64,000 nucleotides of DNA from Capsaspora owczarzaki ATCC 30864 (Eukaryota > Opisthokonta > Filasterea), in contig NW_011887292.1 in the NCBI RefSeq assembly GCF_000151315.2, forward strand, positions 2,998,063 to 3,062,062, in the 5' to 3' direction. The notes beneath the pieces are model-generated. The model worked only from the letters and a program-made list of their open reading frames with translations, made no database searches and had not been told where the DNA came from. Position 1 is the first letter of the stretch. Each line of letters starts with the position of its first letter. Of this stretch, positions 25,501 through 35,790 are shown one piece after another. A program made the position numbers and the translations under genes.

Positions 25501-26053
25501 GACAGGTCAGCGAGGGATTCTTTCATTATATACCCGGCGCACGCGTGGTGCAACTCGTAAGGCTGCCAAATCTACCCGAGCTGCCCAAGCCAAGGCAAAG
25601 CGAACTGCTGCTGCCAAAGCCAACCGAGCAGCAGCAGCAGTAGCAGCAGCAGCAGCATCAACATCGTCAGTCTCAACCGTTCTTCCAGGTAACGCAACTG
25701 CATCCGCAGCAGCGTCGTTGGCGACCAGTTCGTGGACACGACGCAAGAAGTCTGGAGTGAAGGGGCGGCCCAAAGCTAAGCACCGTGTTCCTGCTGCACT
25801 TATCCGAGAAGTCGCAAGATCCTTTTGCGCCAAAGACAGTCAAGCATTCGAGAGCGCAAGGGCCGCGGTGACTGCGTACAAAACCCAACAGTTTGTCGAC
25901 TACATCCCGCCTTCTCGCAGCAATCGCGGTACTCGAGATCCGTGGGGCGACACTACCCCTTCATTTGCTGATTCCGATCCCACATTTGGGAATGCGAGTG
26001 ATGGTGCACGTTCAAGCCAGTCGGGAACGACCTCGATTGGAAGCCAGAGCTGA
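22512..26053 (+). CDS. MULE-type DDE transposase (three exons)
   Basis: Catalyses cut-and-paste transposition of the element. Exons 22512-22819, 22939-24396 and 24484-26053 join in phase to 1111 residues. MULE catalytic core: first Asp in VLFLDSTFSVN (residue 416), second Asp in VRIVIDKCGAE (480), the C-x2-H of ATCWFHVCQ (501/504) and the Glu in NNLIERFFGTFK (588). The second intron splits the codon just after this Glu. A degenerate SWIM-like segment (FCSAMHDH then ICSHIRAV) lies near 732-745. The C-terminal third is low complexity: an acidic part with an internal duplication, then an Ala/Lys/Arg-rich basic part. The first intron was chosen because it is GT-AG and restores frame. Without it the N-terminal frame runs through a Cys-rich CPCC patch and stops, so a zinc-finger variant is possible. 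Confidence 0.85.
25142..25255 (+). repeat. Imperfect tandem duplication in the transposase C-terminus
   Basis: Two copies, 25142-25192 and 25193-25255. Each starts with the same 20 bases (GACATGGCCGTAGACGATCA) and shares GATGCAGACGGACCTGCT; the second has a 12-base insertion. It encodes repeated DMAVDD...DADGPA. Confidence 0.9.
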
Positions 26054-26055
26054 CC

Positions 26056-26589
26056 NNNNNNNNNNNNNNNNNNNNNNNNNNNNNNNNNNNNNNNNNNNNN
26101 NNNNNNNNNNNNNNNNNNNNNNNNNNNNNNNNNNNNNNNNNNNNNNNNNNNNNNNNNNNNNNNNNNNNNNNNNNNNNNNNNNNNNNNNNNNNNNNNNNNN
26201 NNNNNNNNNNNNNNNNNNNNNNNNNNNNNNNNNNNNNNNNNNNNNNNNNNNNNNNNNNNNNNNNNNNNNNNNNNNNNNNNNNNNNNNNNNNNNNNNNNNN
26301 NNNNNNNNNNNNNNNNNNNNNNNNNNNNNNNNNNNNNNNNNNNNNNNNNNNNNNNNNNNNNNNNNNNNNNNNNNNNNNNNNNNNNNNNNNNNNNNNNNNN
26401 NNNNNNNNNNNNNNNNNNNNNNNNNNNNNNNNNNNNNNNNNNNNNNNNNNNNNNNNNNNNNNNNNNNNNNNNNNNNNNNNNNNNNNNNNNNNNNNNNNNN
26501 NNNNNNNNNNNNNNNNNNNNNNNNNNNNNNNNNNNNNNNNNNNNNNNNNNNNNNNNNNNNNNNNNNNNNNNNNNNNNNNNNNNNNNNNN
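26056..26589. other. Assembly gap (534 N)
   Basis: Run of N beginning two bases after the transposase stop, inside the MULE. Gap length may be an estimate. Confidence 1.
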
Positions 26590-26878
26590 TCACTGCTACG
26601 CAGCCTGACTGGGTGACCCGATCCGCCCGCCCTTCGACCCCATGACTCAAACACCAATACCATTCCATAAATGCCCTAGTAGTGGGTTGCTGGTCCACCG
26701 TGGGGGTTGGTGGCTTGGCCGCTCCCTGCGCGCTCGCGTCGCTCCCAACCATTCCCTCCCGTGCTCGGTCCAGCGCAGACTTTTTCACCGGCTCAAAGCG
26801 GAAATCTACATTATCATTTATGGGCAACATGATGTTGGCAGAGAGAAGAGGCTAGATGACACTTTGAGATTCGGACCT

Positions 26879-26911
26879 GGAACCCGTAGTGATTTAGGCG
26901 GATTGTTCTGG
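26879..26911 (-). repeat. Right terminal inverted repeat of the MULE
   Basis: Ends GGCGGATTGTTCTGG; inverted match to 21797-21829 with two mismatches. The sequence 26590-26878 between the gap and this repeat is non-coding as far as I can see. Confidence 0.92.
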
Positions 26912-26914
26912 CAC

Positions 26915-26924
26915 CGTTCTACTC
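26915..26924 (+). repeat. Right target-site duplication of the MULE
   Basis: CGTTCTACTC, identical to 21783-21792. Confidence 0.85.
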
Positions 26925-27127
26925 ATCCGATCACCATCCATCACTCAATCATCCACTCCAATCGAACAAATCCGAAATGGCGGTCTCTGGCTCCAGTCCG
27001 GTTGAACATGAAACACACAGGCTCTCTTGTGTTTGATATCCTCCGTTTTTTTATTGTTGTACGTCACTGATGATCAGTACGTTTTCCACTGTTCTGGACT
27101 TGGACTTGAGCGCCTCACTCTCATTTT

Positions 27128-27148
27128 GTGTGTGTGTGTGTGTGTGTG
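27128..27148. repeat. (GT)n microsatellite upstream of the coiled-coil gene
   Basis: Short GT run about 55 bp before the start codon at 27203. Confidence 0.9.
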
Positions 27149-27202
27149 CATTGCATTTCGCTTTGAGCGTTTCAAAATTTCAAAATCCGACTCTGCCCAA
27201 TC

Positions 27203-30200
27203 ATGGCCGCGGTGCCGAGCGGCGCGATTGCCGTGTCAGCCAGATCCGTTGCGGCAATGGACGCAATGGTCTCGCGCGTGATTGCGCACATTGCAAGCGT
27301 GAGTGAGGAGCGCGACGCACTGCTCGAGCACATTGGCCAGCAGGACGCGCTCGTCGAGGCGCTCAACGCCGAGCTTGTGGAGAGCGACCGGATTGCCGAG
27401 GAGCTGCGCGCCAAGCACGGGGCGTCTGCTGTGGAGCTCGACCGCCAGGCTGGCGTCGTTCGGGAGCTGCAGCAGTCGCTGCAGCAGCAACGCGACGCTG
27501 CTGCGCAAACGCGCGGCGAGCTTGAAACCGCTCAACGAGAGCACTCTGCTGCAGTCGCGGCACTCGCTGCCACGGCCGCTCAGGATAGCAGACACCACTC
27601 GGACCAGCTTGACGCGATTCAGCTTGAGCATGCCACGCAGGCAGCGTCGGCGCGACGGCAACGGGACGAGTTGCTCGCTGCAGTGAATCGGCTCGAGCTC
27701 GAGTTGGCCAATCTCCGCGCTGCTCAGACACAGCAGACCGCACGGTATGAGGCCGAAGTCGAGGCGTTGCGTCAGGAGGCTCGCACTTTGACGGCCGAAG
27801 GTATTACTCGTTCCGAACAAGAGCTGTCACGCAAAGCCGAGTTCCAGGCGACGCTGGCAACGCTCAACCAGACCCATGCCGCAGCCATGAGCCAACTCCA
27901 AGATCGACTGGTCGCTACGCAAGCAGAGTTGTCACAGTTGACCAGCGAGCATGCTCTCGCCGTCGAGGCCCATCAGGGCGCAATGGCAGCGTCCAGACTC
28001 GAGGCTGACGAACTGAGGCGCGCCAAGGCCGCGCTTGAAGTCGAGCTGCGAGACGGCAAGCGCGCCTACCTCAAGGAGGCCCAGCAGTTGACCCTCGAGG
28101 CCTTGGTTCAGCGCGAAAAGGCCGAGCTGTTGGCAAACCAGCTGGCCTCGGCGACACGCGTGTTCGAGGCGCGGCTGCTCGACACCCAACGACTTGAAGC
28201 TGCTGCGCTCAAAATGTCGCAGGCCCAGGCCAAAACGCGAACTCAACGGAATTCACTCTTGCAACTGCTACGCCAGGCACGAGCGGACGCCCATTCAGGC
28301 CGGATGCAGAAGGAGATTCTCGAGGCGAGCCTCGCGTTCGAACGGAGCCGTCTTGCAACTTCTAGGGCCGAACTAGTGAGCGCAAAAGTGGCCGATGCCA
28401 ACCATCACAGCGAACTGGTTGCTGTTCGTCACCAGGTAGAGCTCGATCGCCAAGCACTCGAGATGGAGAAGGCACATGCTGCCGAATTGCAACAAGCCAA
28501 CCACTCGATGAGTCAGCAGATTGATCAACTGCATCAAGAGCAGCGCAGGGTTGAACGTCAACATCAAGAGCAGCGCCAACAGCAAGAACAGCAGCGCCAA
28601 CAGCAAGAACAGCAGCGCCAACAGCAAGAACAGCAGCGTCAACAGCAAGAACACCAACGTCAACAGCAAGAGCACCTGCGCCTCCGACAAGAGCAGGAGC
28701 GCCTCCAACAGGAGCAACGCCAACAGCAGGAGCAGCGCCAAAAACTACAGCAGCAAGAGCAGGAGCAGCGCCAGAAGCTGCTGCAGCAAGAGCAAGAGCA
28801 GCGCCAAAAACTGCAACAGCAAGAGCAGCAACGCCTGCAGCACGAGCAGCGCCAACGACAAGAATTGCAAGAGCAACTACATTTGCTGGAAGAGGAGCGT
28901 CAACATTTGCTGCAAGAGCAGCAGCAGCAACACCACCAACTGCTGCAGCAACTTCAGCACAGTCATCAGCTGGAATTGCACCAACAACGGCAGGAACAGC
29001 TGCAACTACAACACGAGCAACTATTGCAACACACAGCCGAGAAGAAGCTCCACCAAGCTACCGTTGTCGAAGTGCTCAGTCAGCTTCATCAGCAGCAAAA
29101 GCGGCAAGAGCAGCAGATCCAAGCTTTGCAGCAAAAACAAGAAGAAATGCATTCCCAGTCTCGGCAAGAAGTGCAATCTCAGTCCTTCTCGGCTCGAGCG
29201 TCACCTGCACACCGTGCTCAGCAACCAGAACTTGGCCAACAAGACGGGCGCAGTGTTATTGAGGGCGATGTGGTACATTCGCAAGAATACGTGCCACGTC
29301 GTCAGGAGCAGCAGGAGCAGCAGCAGCGACAAGCAGAAACCGCTTCGCCACATCGTCATCGTCCCACGGAGCACTTTGGGCCGGCGCAGCAAGGGAGTGT
29401 GCCATCCGGCAGCGTGACAGCCGCATCTTTGACGTCGGATGCCATTCCTGCACAAACCCTGCACCCCTCTCATGAGCAGCTTGAAGCTGTTGAGGATCCA
29501 TCGCAGCGAGAGCTGGATGAACAATTGGCGGCGTTTTTGAGGGAGAACATTTCCATTCCCAAAGACGAGGCGCAGCAGCTGCAAAACTACCTGACAGCTC
29601 TCGAGCAACAGGCCCATGATCAAGCCAACCGCGCACAGCGGTATCGACTCGCGGCCATGGCATCCGCAGCTGAGGGCGAGCAACTTCGGCTGCAGGTTGC
29701 GCAGCTGCAAGAAGCGGCCGTGTTGCAGCAACAAGAAATCGCCGACTCTCTTCAGCACACTGCAGAATTGATGCTCGATCGCGACATGCTTGCGTTGCAG
29801 CTCACCGAGCTTGATCAAACTGCCCAGAATCACGCTTCCTTGTCAGACCTGCAGCAGCAGCAACAGCTTTTGATTCAGCAACAGCAGCAATTGCATCAAC
29901 AATTGCTGCAACAAGCGCAGCAACAACAAGCGCAGCAGCAACAAGCGCAGCAACAAGCGCAGCAACAACAAGCGCAGCAACAAGCGCAGCGCAGCAACAA
30001 GCGCAGCAACGACAAGCGCAGCAGCAAATTCCACAGCCTGTTGTCCTGTCTCACGAGAACTGTAACCCTCAGCCGCACCTTGCCGAATGGCATCAACGCT
30101 CTTCCTCCAGTTGCTACAACGCTCTTCCTCCAGTTGCTACACTTTCGCAATCTCGCATCGACCACCAGCACGGCTTGCCCCAGAGCTCTTCGAGTAGTAT

Positions 30201-30861
30201 CTACACTGCATCTGTCCGCGATACTGCACCACAACAAGCCACACCGCTGATGCCATCGGTTGATGTTGAACCCACAGTCGCCAACGCGCCGCAGCAGGTA
30301 CTGGAGCCCATCAATCAAAGCACGATGGCACCAGTCCTTCACTATCTTCATCCAGCCTCGACGGTAGTTTCTGAAACAGCAAACCAGGCGCAAGCAGCAG
30401 CAGTTTCTTCTGCACAAGCCCCACTCCCTCCTACGGCGCGAACGTCTCAACGCGCCGCCATTCAGCCGCTCTTGGAGCAGTTTTGGGCTCTGGCGGAGCA
30501 ACACGCACAAGTGACAGCTCGTGCCGAGCTGTTGGCTAGCTTGCGACCTCCGAGTCCACAAAGCCTGCAGAGCGAGCTGCTTGACGACGACGAGATGATT
30601 CATGACGAGAGCTTCCACACTGTTGGCCAGCACGATGCCTCGTCCCTGCCCGCCACTGAGTATCACGAGTTTGGCCAGGAGCACATTGACACAAATGAGT
30701 TGCTTGCGGCCCTGGATGGGGTGGCACAGGCGCACAACTCTTCGTATGGCGGAAATTTCGCCACCACTGGCTGGGAAGACATCAAAGCCACCCTGGGTCA
30801 TCAGTCATGGCATGCTGGTCACGCAGCTGAGCAATCGACCGATTATTACTACTACAACTAG
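27203..30861 (+). CDS. Large glutamine-rich coiled-coil protein, function unknown, with a frame change in its repeat
   Basis: About 1200 residues without visible introns. Residues ~20-440 show strong heptad-like coiled-coil composition (SEERDALLEHIGQQ, QVELDRQALEMEKAH). About 440-620 is an E/Q/R repeat built on QRQQQEQ units. A second coiled coil lies near 780-890, then a QQQAQ repeat. The first frame carries everything to about 29,990. From there the sensible frame is the next one, which continues QQIPQPVV and ends with an acidic tail (LLDDDEMIHDESFH) and DYYYYN at the stop 30859-30861. The switch sits at an irregular unit (CAGCGCAGCAA) in a CAA/GCG/CAG repeat, so it is either an assembly or read error or a true repeat-length change. 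I see no intron that would bridge it. No family recognised; structural or scaffold roles are only a guess. Confidence 0.75.
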
Positions 30862-31064
30862 ATACCGTGGTGATGTGGGTTTGTTTGTACGTCAGTTTTC
30901 GTTTCTGAATCAATTTTTGTTTGCCAAAAAAACTAGTTGCTGTAATCCGAATAACAAGGATCCATCGAATATACACAACTGCAGAATCGTATTAAGGCAA
31001 AAATAACAATGTGGTGGTAGCGCAAGAGCACAGACCCGCGAGCAAAAGCACAGGGAGCGATTCT

Positions 31065-32312
31065 TTACTCGTCAGCCTCCTCGTCGGCGGCGATCTTGAA
31101 GTAGCGGAGCTCGTAGGTGGTGGGGCTGGTCGAGACGACGTGGAGGTAGTCACGGAGCTGGGACTTCTTGAGGAACTTGTTGGTGAGGTACTTGAGGTAA
31201 CGCTTGCTCAGGGGGATGTCGTTGGCAGTAACGGTGACCTTCGAGGCATCGGTGGTGATGGCAATGTGGCGGCCAAGGTTGTTGATCTTGCCCTCGACCT
31301 TGATGCGGTCGTGGAAGAACTTCTCCTGCACACGGGGAGAAAAACGAATCACGCGGCGCAAAGAGATTCGCGCAGGGAAAAAAAGGGGGGAGAGGGGTAG
31401 AGTTTGAGCAACAAGTCGGAACGATTATCATGATTTTTCAAAAGGAGTTGTTTCGGTGCGGATGTGAAGGTGGAAGACATGTTGCCTCAATTTATAAAAA
31501 ATATGAAGAGGCGTAGCATCCTGTTTCAATCCCTCCTTTTCAAACCTCATTTCCTTTCCCTGCCGCGTCGCTCCGGGCCGATTTTGCATTTGTCCACTGA
31601 TGAAGCGAAACAAAAACGCAAAACAAGCGAAAAGCGACGAGCAGGAACGAGAAAATGTGGGCCAAAGGAGCGTTTTTGAAAGAGAAAACGAACCGTCTGT
31701 GGAAGAGAGCCACAGCGCACCAAAAGGCATTTTTTTTTTGTGAAAAAAAATGATCTCCTCGAAAATGGTAAACATTCCTCGAGTACTCGAGAACAAAGCT
31801 GCATTTGAAGGCGCTTGCTTTGGGGGACTGTCGGGAAACGAGGCCCCAAAAACAAGCGCGCCAGCAAAAAGAAACAGCTCTTTTTCGGCGATTTGAAAAG
31901 ACAGCGAGTGATGCTGCCAATCAAGCCAAAAACGTGGGGCGACTTGAAGCAGTCGCGTGTTCCCGGAGCAGGCGGAGGAGGTTGGGGCTGGTGGCCAGAG
32001 CGCGCTGTTTGCAAAGAAAGAGGGATGGCAAAACGAAAAGACGCATGGTCCTGTTCTCTTATCTTCGCCCTCGCCTCCACTCGGATCCGCACCTCCCAGC
32101 CCATCAATCACACGCGCGTAGTATAGTCCCCCAAGTCAACTTACAAGCTCGGCAATCTTGATGATGGCATCCTCGACGGGGTGGGAGCAGTCGACGATGA
32201 AGCGCTGGGGCTTCTTCTTCTGGACCTTGCCGATGCGCTTGGGAGCGACGGTCTTGACCTTAGGGGCGGCAGCGGAGGCGGCGACGGGGGTGGAAGCGGC
32301 GGCAGCAGACAT
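31065..32312 (-). CDS. RPL22: 60S ribosomal protein L22 (eL22)
   Basis: Cytosolic large-subunit protein. Two exons, 32312-32145 and 31325-31065, give 142 residues (human 128; the excess is an Ala-rich N-terminus). Diagnostic blocks: RFIVDCSHPVEDAI, then EKFFHDRIKVEGKINNLG, VTVTANDIPLSKRYLKYLT, KKSQLRDYLHVV, YELRYFKIAADEE. The 819-bp intron (31326-32144) is much longer than others here. Start is the first ATG before SAAAASTPVA. It is head-to-head with the mitoribosome-like gene starting at 32680, so a shared promoter region is likely. Confidence 0.97.
31326..32144 (-). other. Unusually long RPL22 intron
   Basis: 819 bp, GT-AG. Contains a perfect 14-bp palindrome CTCGAGTACTCGAG at 31778-31791. 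Ribosomal-protein introns often host snoRNAs, but I saw no convincing C/D box pair on the sense strand; an H/ACA RNA cannot be excluded by eye. Confidence 0.7.
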
Positions 32313-32679
32313 TACTGTAACGGATTGGGTAGGGTGCGGGAGGCGGGAGTCGACGCGGACGTGCGGATGGGCAACCAAAGGAAAGAGGAGAGAGAGCGAT
32401 GGAAAATGAACTTTTTGGGTTTTGAGGTTTTGTTTGGAGCAAAAGTCAAAATCCCAAAAATCCAAAAAAAAAAAAAAAAAAAAATCCCGAAAAATCCCAA
32501 AAACCTAAAAATCTATCTCAGACCAAGCGATCGATCGATTCTGACAAAGATGAGCAAGGCTCAAACAGTGAAAAGAATTGTCTTGTATTGTAATGGCAGC
32601 AAGCAGCAAGACAGCACTCTAACTTTTCGCTCATTTCCTTTCGTTTCTTTCCTCCTCCTCTCTCCTTACCTGTTTCCCA
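32313..32679. promoter_or_regulatory. Divergent intergenic region, RPL22 / mS45-like gene
   Basis: 367 bp between two start codons pointing away from each other. Includes an A run at 32464-32483 and pyrimidine-rich sequence (32620-32670) before the second gene. Inferred bidirectional promoter; no specific element recognised. Confidence 0.45.
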
Positions 32680-35457
32680 ATGCTGCGACTCAGCAGAGCG
32701 CCGATCGGCATGGGCAGCAGCCAAGGCCAGAGTGCTGCTGTTGCTGTTGTTGCGTGTGCCTCTGCCGCAGTTGCCGCTCGTGCCTTGTCCTTGTATGGGG
32801 GACGGGCAGCCGTTCGCCGAACGCTGTACAAAGGCAAGGAGCACGCTCAGCAAACGAGCCAGGAGCGGAACGCACACGCACTCGACGCCCAGACGCAGCA
32901 GGAGCAGTACCAAGCACGCACCAGCAAACCCAAGCAGGAGCAGCAGCGGCAGCAGCAGCCCAAGCAGCCTGAGCAGCAGCCGCAGCAGCAGCAGCAGCAG
33001 CCCAGACCCTTCGCTCCCTCCTCGTCGTACCAAGAGCGACTCAGCAGCGGGTTACGCCGTCGCCAGGCCGGGGCTGAGGCAGAGCAGTTTGGCCGCAACA
33101 AGACGTCGTTCATGACTGGCGTGCATGGTCTGGCGACCCCGTCGTCGCTGCCCCAGCGCAAGCACCCTCTCTACCGCATGTTCAATGCAAGTCCTTTTTG
33201 AGCTGTGTGCTTGCTTCGTGTCCTGAAGCAGCGATTCCATGGACGACGACACTAACAACAACAAGTTTTGTCTTTTTGTTTTTTTTCTTCCGTTTTGGTG
33301 GCAACAATAGGAGGAGGATCAGAAAGAAGAAGCGGAACGCGAGGCGATCGAGCGCGACGCCAAAGCGCGTGCTGCAAAGCACCAGTTCGTGCTCCCTCGC
33401 CAGCGCCAATTTGTTCCGTACCAACCCATCAACCGCAACGCTGAGGATGTTGCTGCAGCCAAGCCACACGTCTTTGCTTCGGTCAGTTGGCACCGTTCAC
33501 CAGCCCCCAATGCATTTGCTCTTCATCATCGTCACCATCGTCACCATCATCATCATCTTACTGACGCTGCCCTTTTGGTTCTTTGTCTTGACCAACAACC
33601 ACAAAAAAACACACGCACAGAACTATGTCATGGATGACTATGCACGCACAATGATTGTCCGTCTGTACAAGTCCGATCCGCGAACCTGGACTCTGCGTGC
33701 GCTCTCGCAGCGTTTCAACATTTCTCGCAACCGCGTGCAGGCCATTCTGCAACTCGCTGCTCTTACGCCAAAGGTGAGAATCGGGGAGCTGGAGGGAGGA
33801 GGGGGTTGGACTTTGGCCAATTTGCCTGTTTTTCTTCCTGTATTTATTTTGATAATTGGGTCCTTCATCTCGGATTGCCCTGACCATGAATGCCCTTCTT
33901 GTAGCCCTTCACTGCGAGCCTTGACACTGAGCCGTGGATTCCGCACGACCTGGACCACTTTCGCGCCGACAGTGCGTGGATTCCTGGCGACATGCTCCTG
34001 AACACGCCTGCGTTTTTGAAGGCAGTGGCCATCAACGCGCTAAGAGACATGCGCGAGCTCGGACACAGCATCGGCGATATTCCAGCGCTTCACAAGGCTG
34101 TTGAGAGTGGCAACACGGAGCGCGTGCAATCCCGCTTTGATCGCGACGACCGGTTTGCGACCGACCTGCTGGTCGAGTTGTACGAAAAGCACGCCAGCAC
34201 CTTGCCTCCGTTGCGCGAGGTCGCACCGCGGCTGAACGACCACATCACCCCACCCAAGCTTGATTTTACGACCACATCCGACTTGCCCACCTCCTCGGCG
34301 GTACTTCTCCGAGTCTCGGACCCAGCTGCCATCTCCTTCACCAATTTCTGGCCTTCCAGCACACTTGGCAACGCTGCCGATTCCTCCGAGTGGGAAGACA
34401 TCCACTCGTTCGAGGATTCTGACTCTCCAGACGAAGTCGCTGAAGCAACCAGCAACGTTGATCCGGAGAGCGCAGAAGCCGATCTGGAGAGCGAGGAAGC
34501 CTGTCTGGAGAGCGAGGAAGACGTCGAAGCCGAGCACGAACTTCTGGGGAGTCGCCCCGTGGTTGCCAACATGGATGCCGAGCAACTCACTGAAATTGAG
34601 GAGATGGAGGAGGACGACATGCACTTTATGGTTCAGCTGGAGCGCAACATGCGCGATGTGCGACTAGCACACGCCCGCCGCTACGGCAACACACTGGAGC
34701 CGCACAGCTTTGCCCCGCTCAACGACACGAGCACCTTGCCTCCAGGCGCGGACGGGCGCAACATTGACTATGTCTCGTATCCCTCGTTCGTGCTTGCCGA
34801 TGACGCCTCGTTTGTTCAGGTGAGTTGAAAGGTTGAGTGTGTTTGATGTTTTTTTTTTGTTTTTGTTTTTTGCCGCTGTTCGAGCTGTTGTTGTCTCGTT
34901 TGTGCTCACCTGCTCGGCTCACTTGACCATGAATGGTATTTAATAATTGACCTTCTTTCATGCACTGTTAGACCGTGCGCGCGGCCAGCAACCCTCGCCC
35001 AATCAGCTTTGCGGAAGACCACGACTTTGCCAACCCGCTAAACCTCCAGTCCCAAACACTCGCAACGCGCGCCCTTGGTGCGCACCGTCATCCCATCACC
35101 TTTGTCAATACTAGCAAGCGTCAAGATAAGAGGGTAATGCTTTGTGTAGATCCTTGCATTTTATGTTTTCTTTTGGTGTTGCCGGTTGGGACGAGCGCTC
35201 ACCAAACCCCGTTTGCTTTTGCTTGATTGTAACAGCGGCGCGAGTGGCGACAGTACAATCCCGAGACAGAGGCGTACGTCCCTGATTTCCGTGCCAGGAA
35301 GCGCATTACAATTGCAGAGCGCGATGGCTCGCTCCGCACCGCAACTGGCAACGAGGCTGTGGTGGCACAACATCTTGTCTACCCGGCCTTCCGCCGCACT
35401 CTGCGCTCCGTTTTGCCAGCCAACTTGCCCCACCCTGACGATCTGCCAGTGGCTTAA
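32680..35457 (+). CDS. Putative mitochondrial protein resembling mitoribosomal subunit mS45 (Bot1 family)
   Basis: Six exons: 32680-33186, 33311-33481, 33621-33773, 33905-34819, 34972-35133, 35236-35457 (709 residues), all in phase 0. The first intron uses a GC donor (GCAAGT) with a normal AG acceptor; no GT donor fits the frame. N-terminus is a good mitochondrial presequence (Arg/Ala/Ser rich, no acids). The segment WTLRALSQRFNISRNRVQAI near residues 245-265 and the C-terminal block RREWRQYNPETEAYVP followed by RKRITIAERDG are the basis for comparing it with the fungal mS45/Bot1p small-subunit family (about 320 residues). The large acidic insert in exon 4 (ESEEACLESEEDVEAE) accounts for much of the extra length. 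The family call is from memory of motif shape and is tentative; the gene model itself is strong. Confidence 0.8.
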
Positions 35458-35515
35458 ACAGTTCCGTGTAGTGGATGACAGTTTGTATTTGTTTTCTCGC
35501 TCTCTCGCTCTCTCG

Positions 35516-35551
<36 letters not shown>

Positions 35552-35790
35552 CTTTTATCTTCCTCTCCACCTCTTCTTCTTTCCAATGTACTGTTTCCTT
35601 CCAAGCCGTATTGTGCTGATTGCCCGTTTCCAACAACTCCGTACCGTGTCAATTGCCAATACATGCTCACCAGAACCGTTCAAAAATCCTGAAAATTTCG
35701 CTTCCGTCGTTAACACGACACCAAAACCACACTGATAAAATCCCAACATGTCACATCTACACAACCTGAGGACAGGCAACACGGACCAAA
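35458..35790. other. Convergent intergenic region
   Basis: 3' UTRs of the mS45-like gene and TARBP1. Contains a CT-rich tract (35494-35584). Nothing coding seen. Confidence 0.6.

Larger units (their letters stand above)
21793..26914 (+). mobile_element. Mutator-like DNA transposon (MULE), structurally complete apart from an assembly gap
   Basis: About 5.1 kb inserted between UGDH and the coiled-coil gene. It has 33-bp terminal inverted repeats (21797-21829 and 26879-26911, two mismatches) and is flanked by identical 10-bp direct repeats CGTTCTACTC (21783-21792 and 26915-26924), in the 8-11 bp range typical of MULE target-site duplications. Three or four unmatched bases (CGAA left, CAC right) lie between each direct repeat and its inverted repeat. 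It carries one transposase gene on the plus strand. A run of 534 N starts two bases after the transposase stop. Intact direct repeats and an open transposase frame suggest a recent insertion. Confidence 0.9.

Noticed and set aside
28521-29417. 298-residue Ser/Asn/Lys-rich frame
   Set aside because: Shifted reading of the CAG/CAA-rich repeat of the coiled-coil gene.
31428-32111. 227-residue open frame on the minus strand
   Set aside because: Lies wholly inside the RPL22 intron, shows no domain or compositional sign of a protein, and parallel frames are also open there. Treated as chance.
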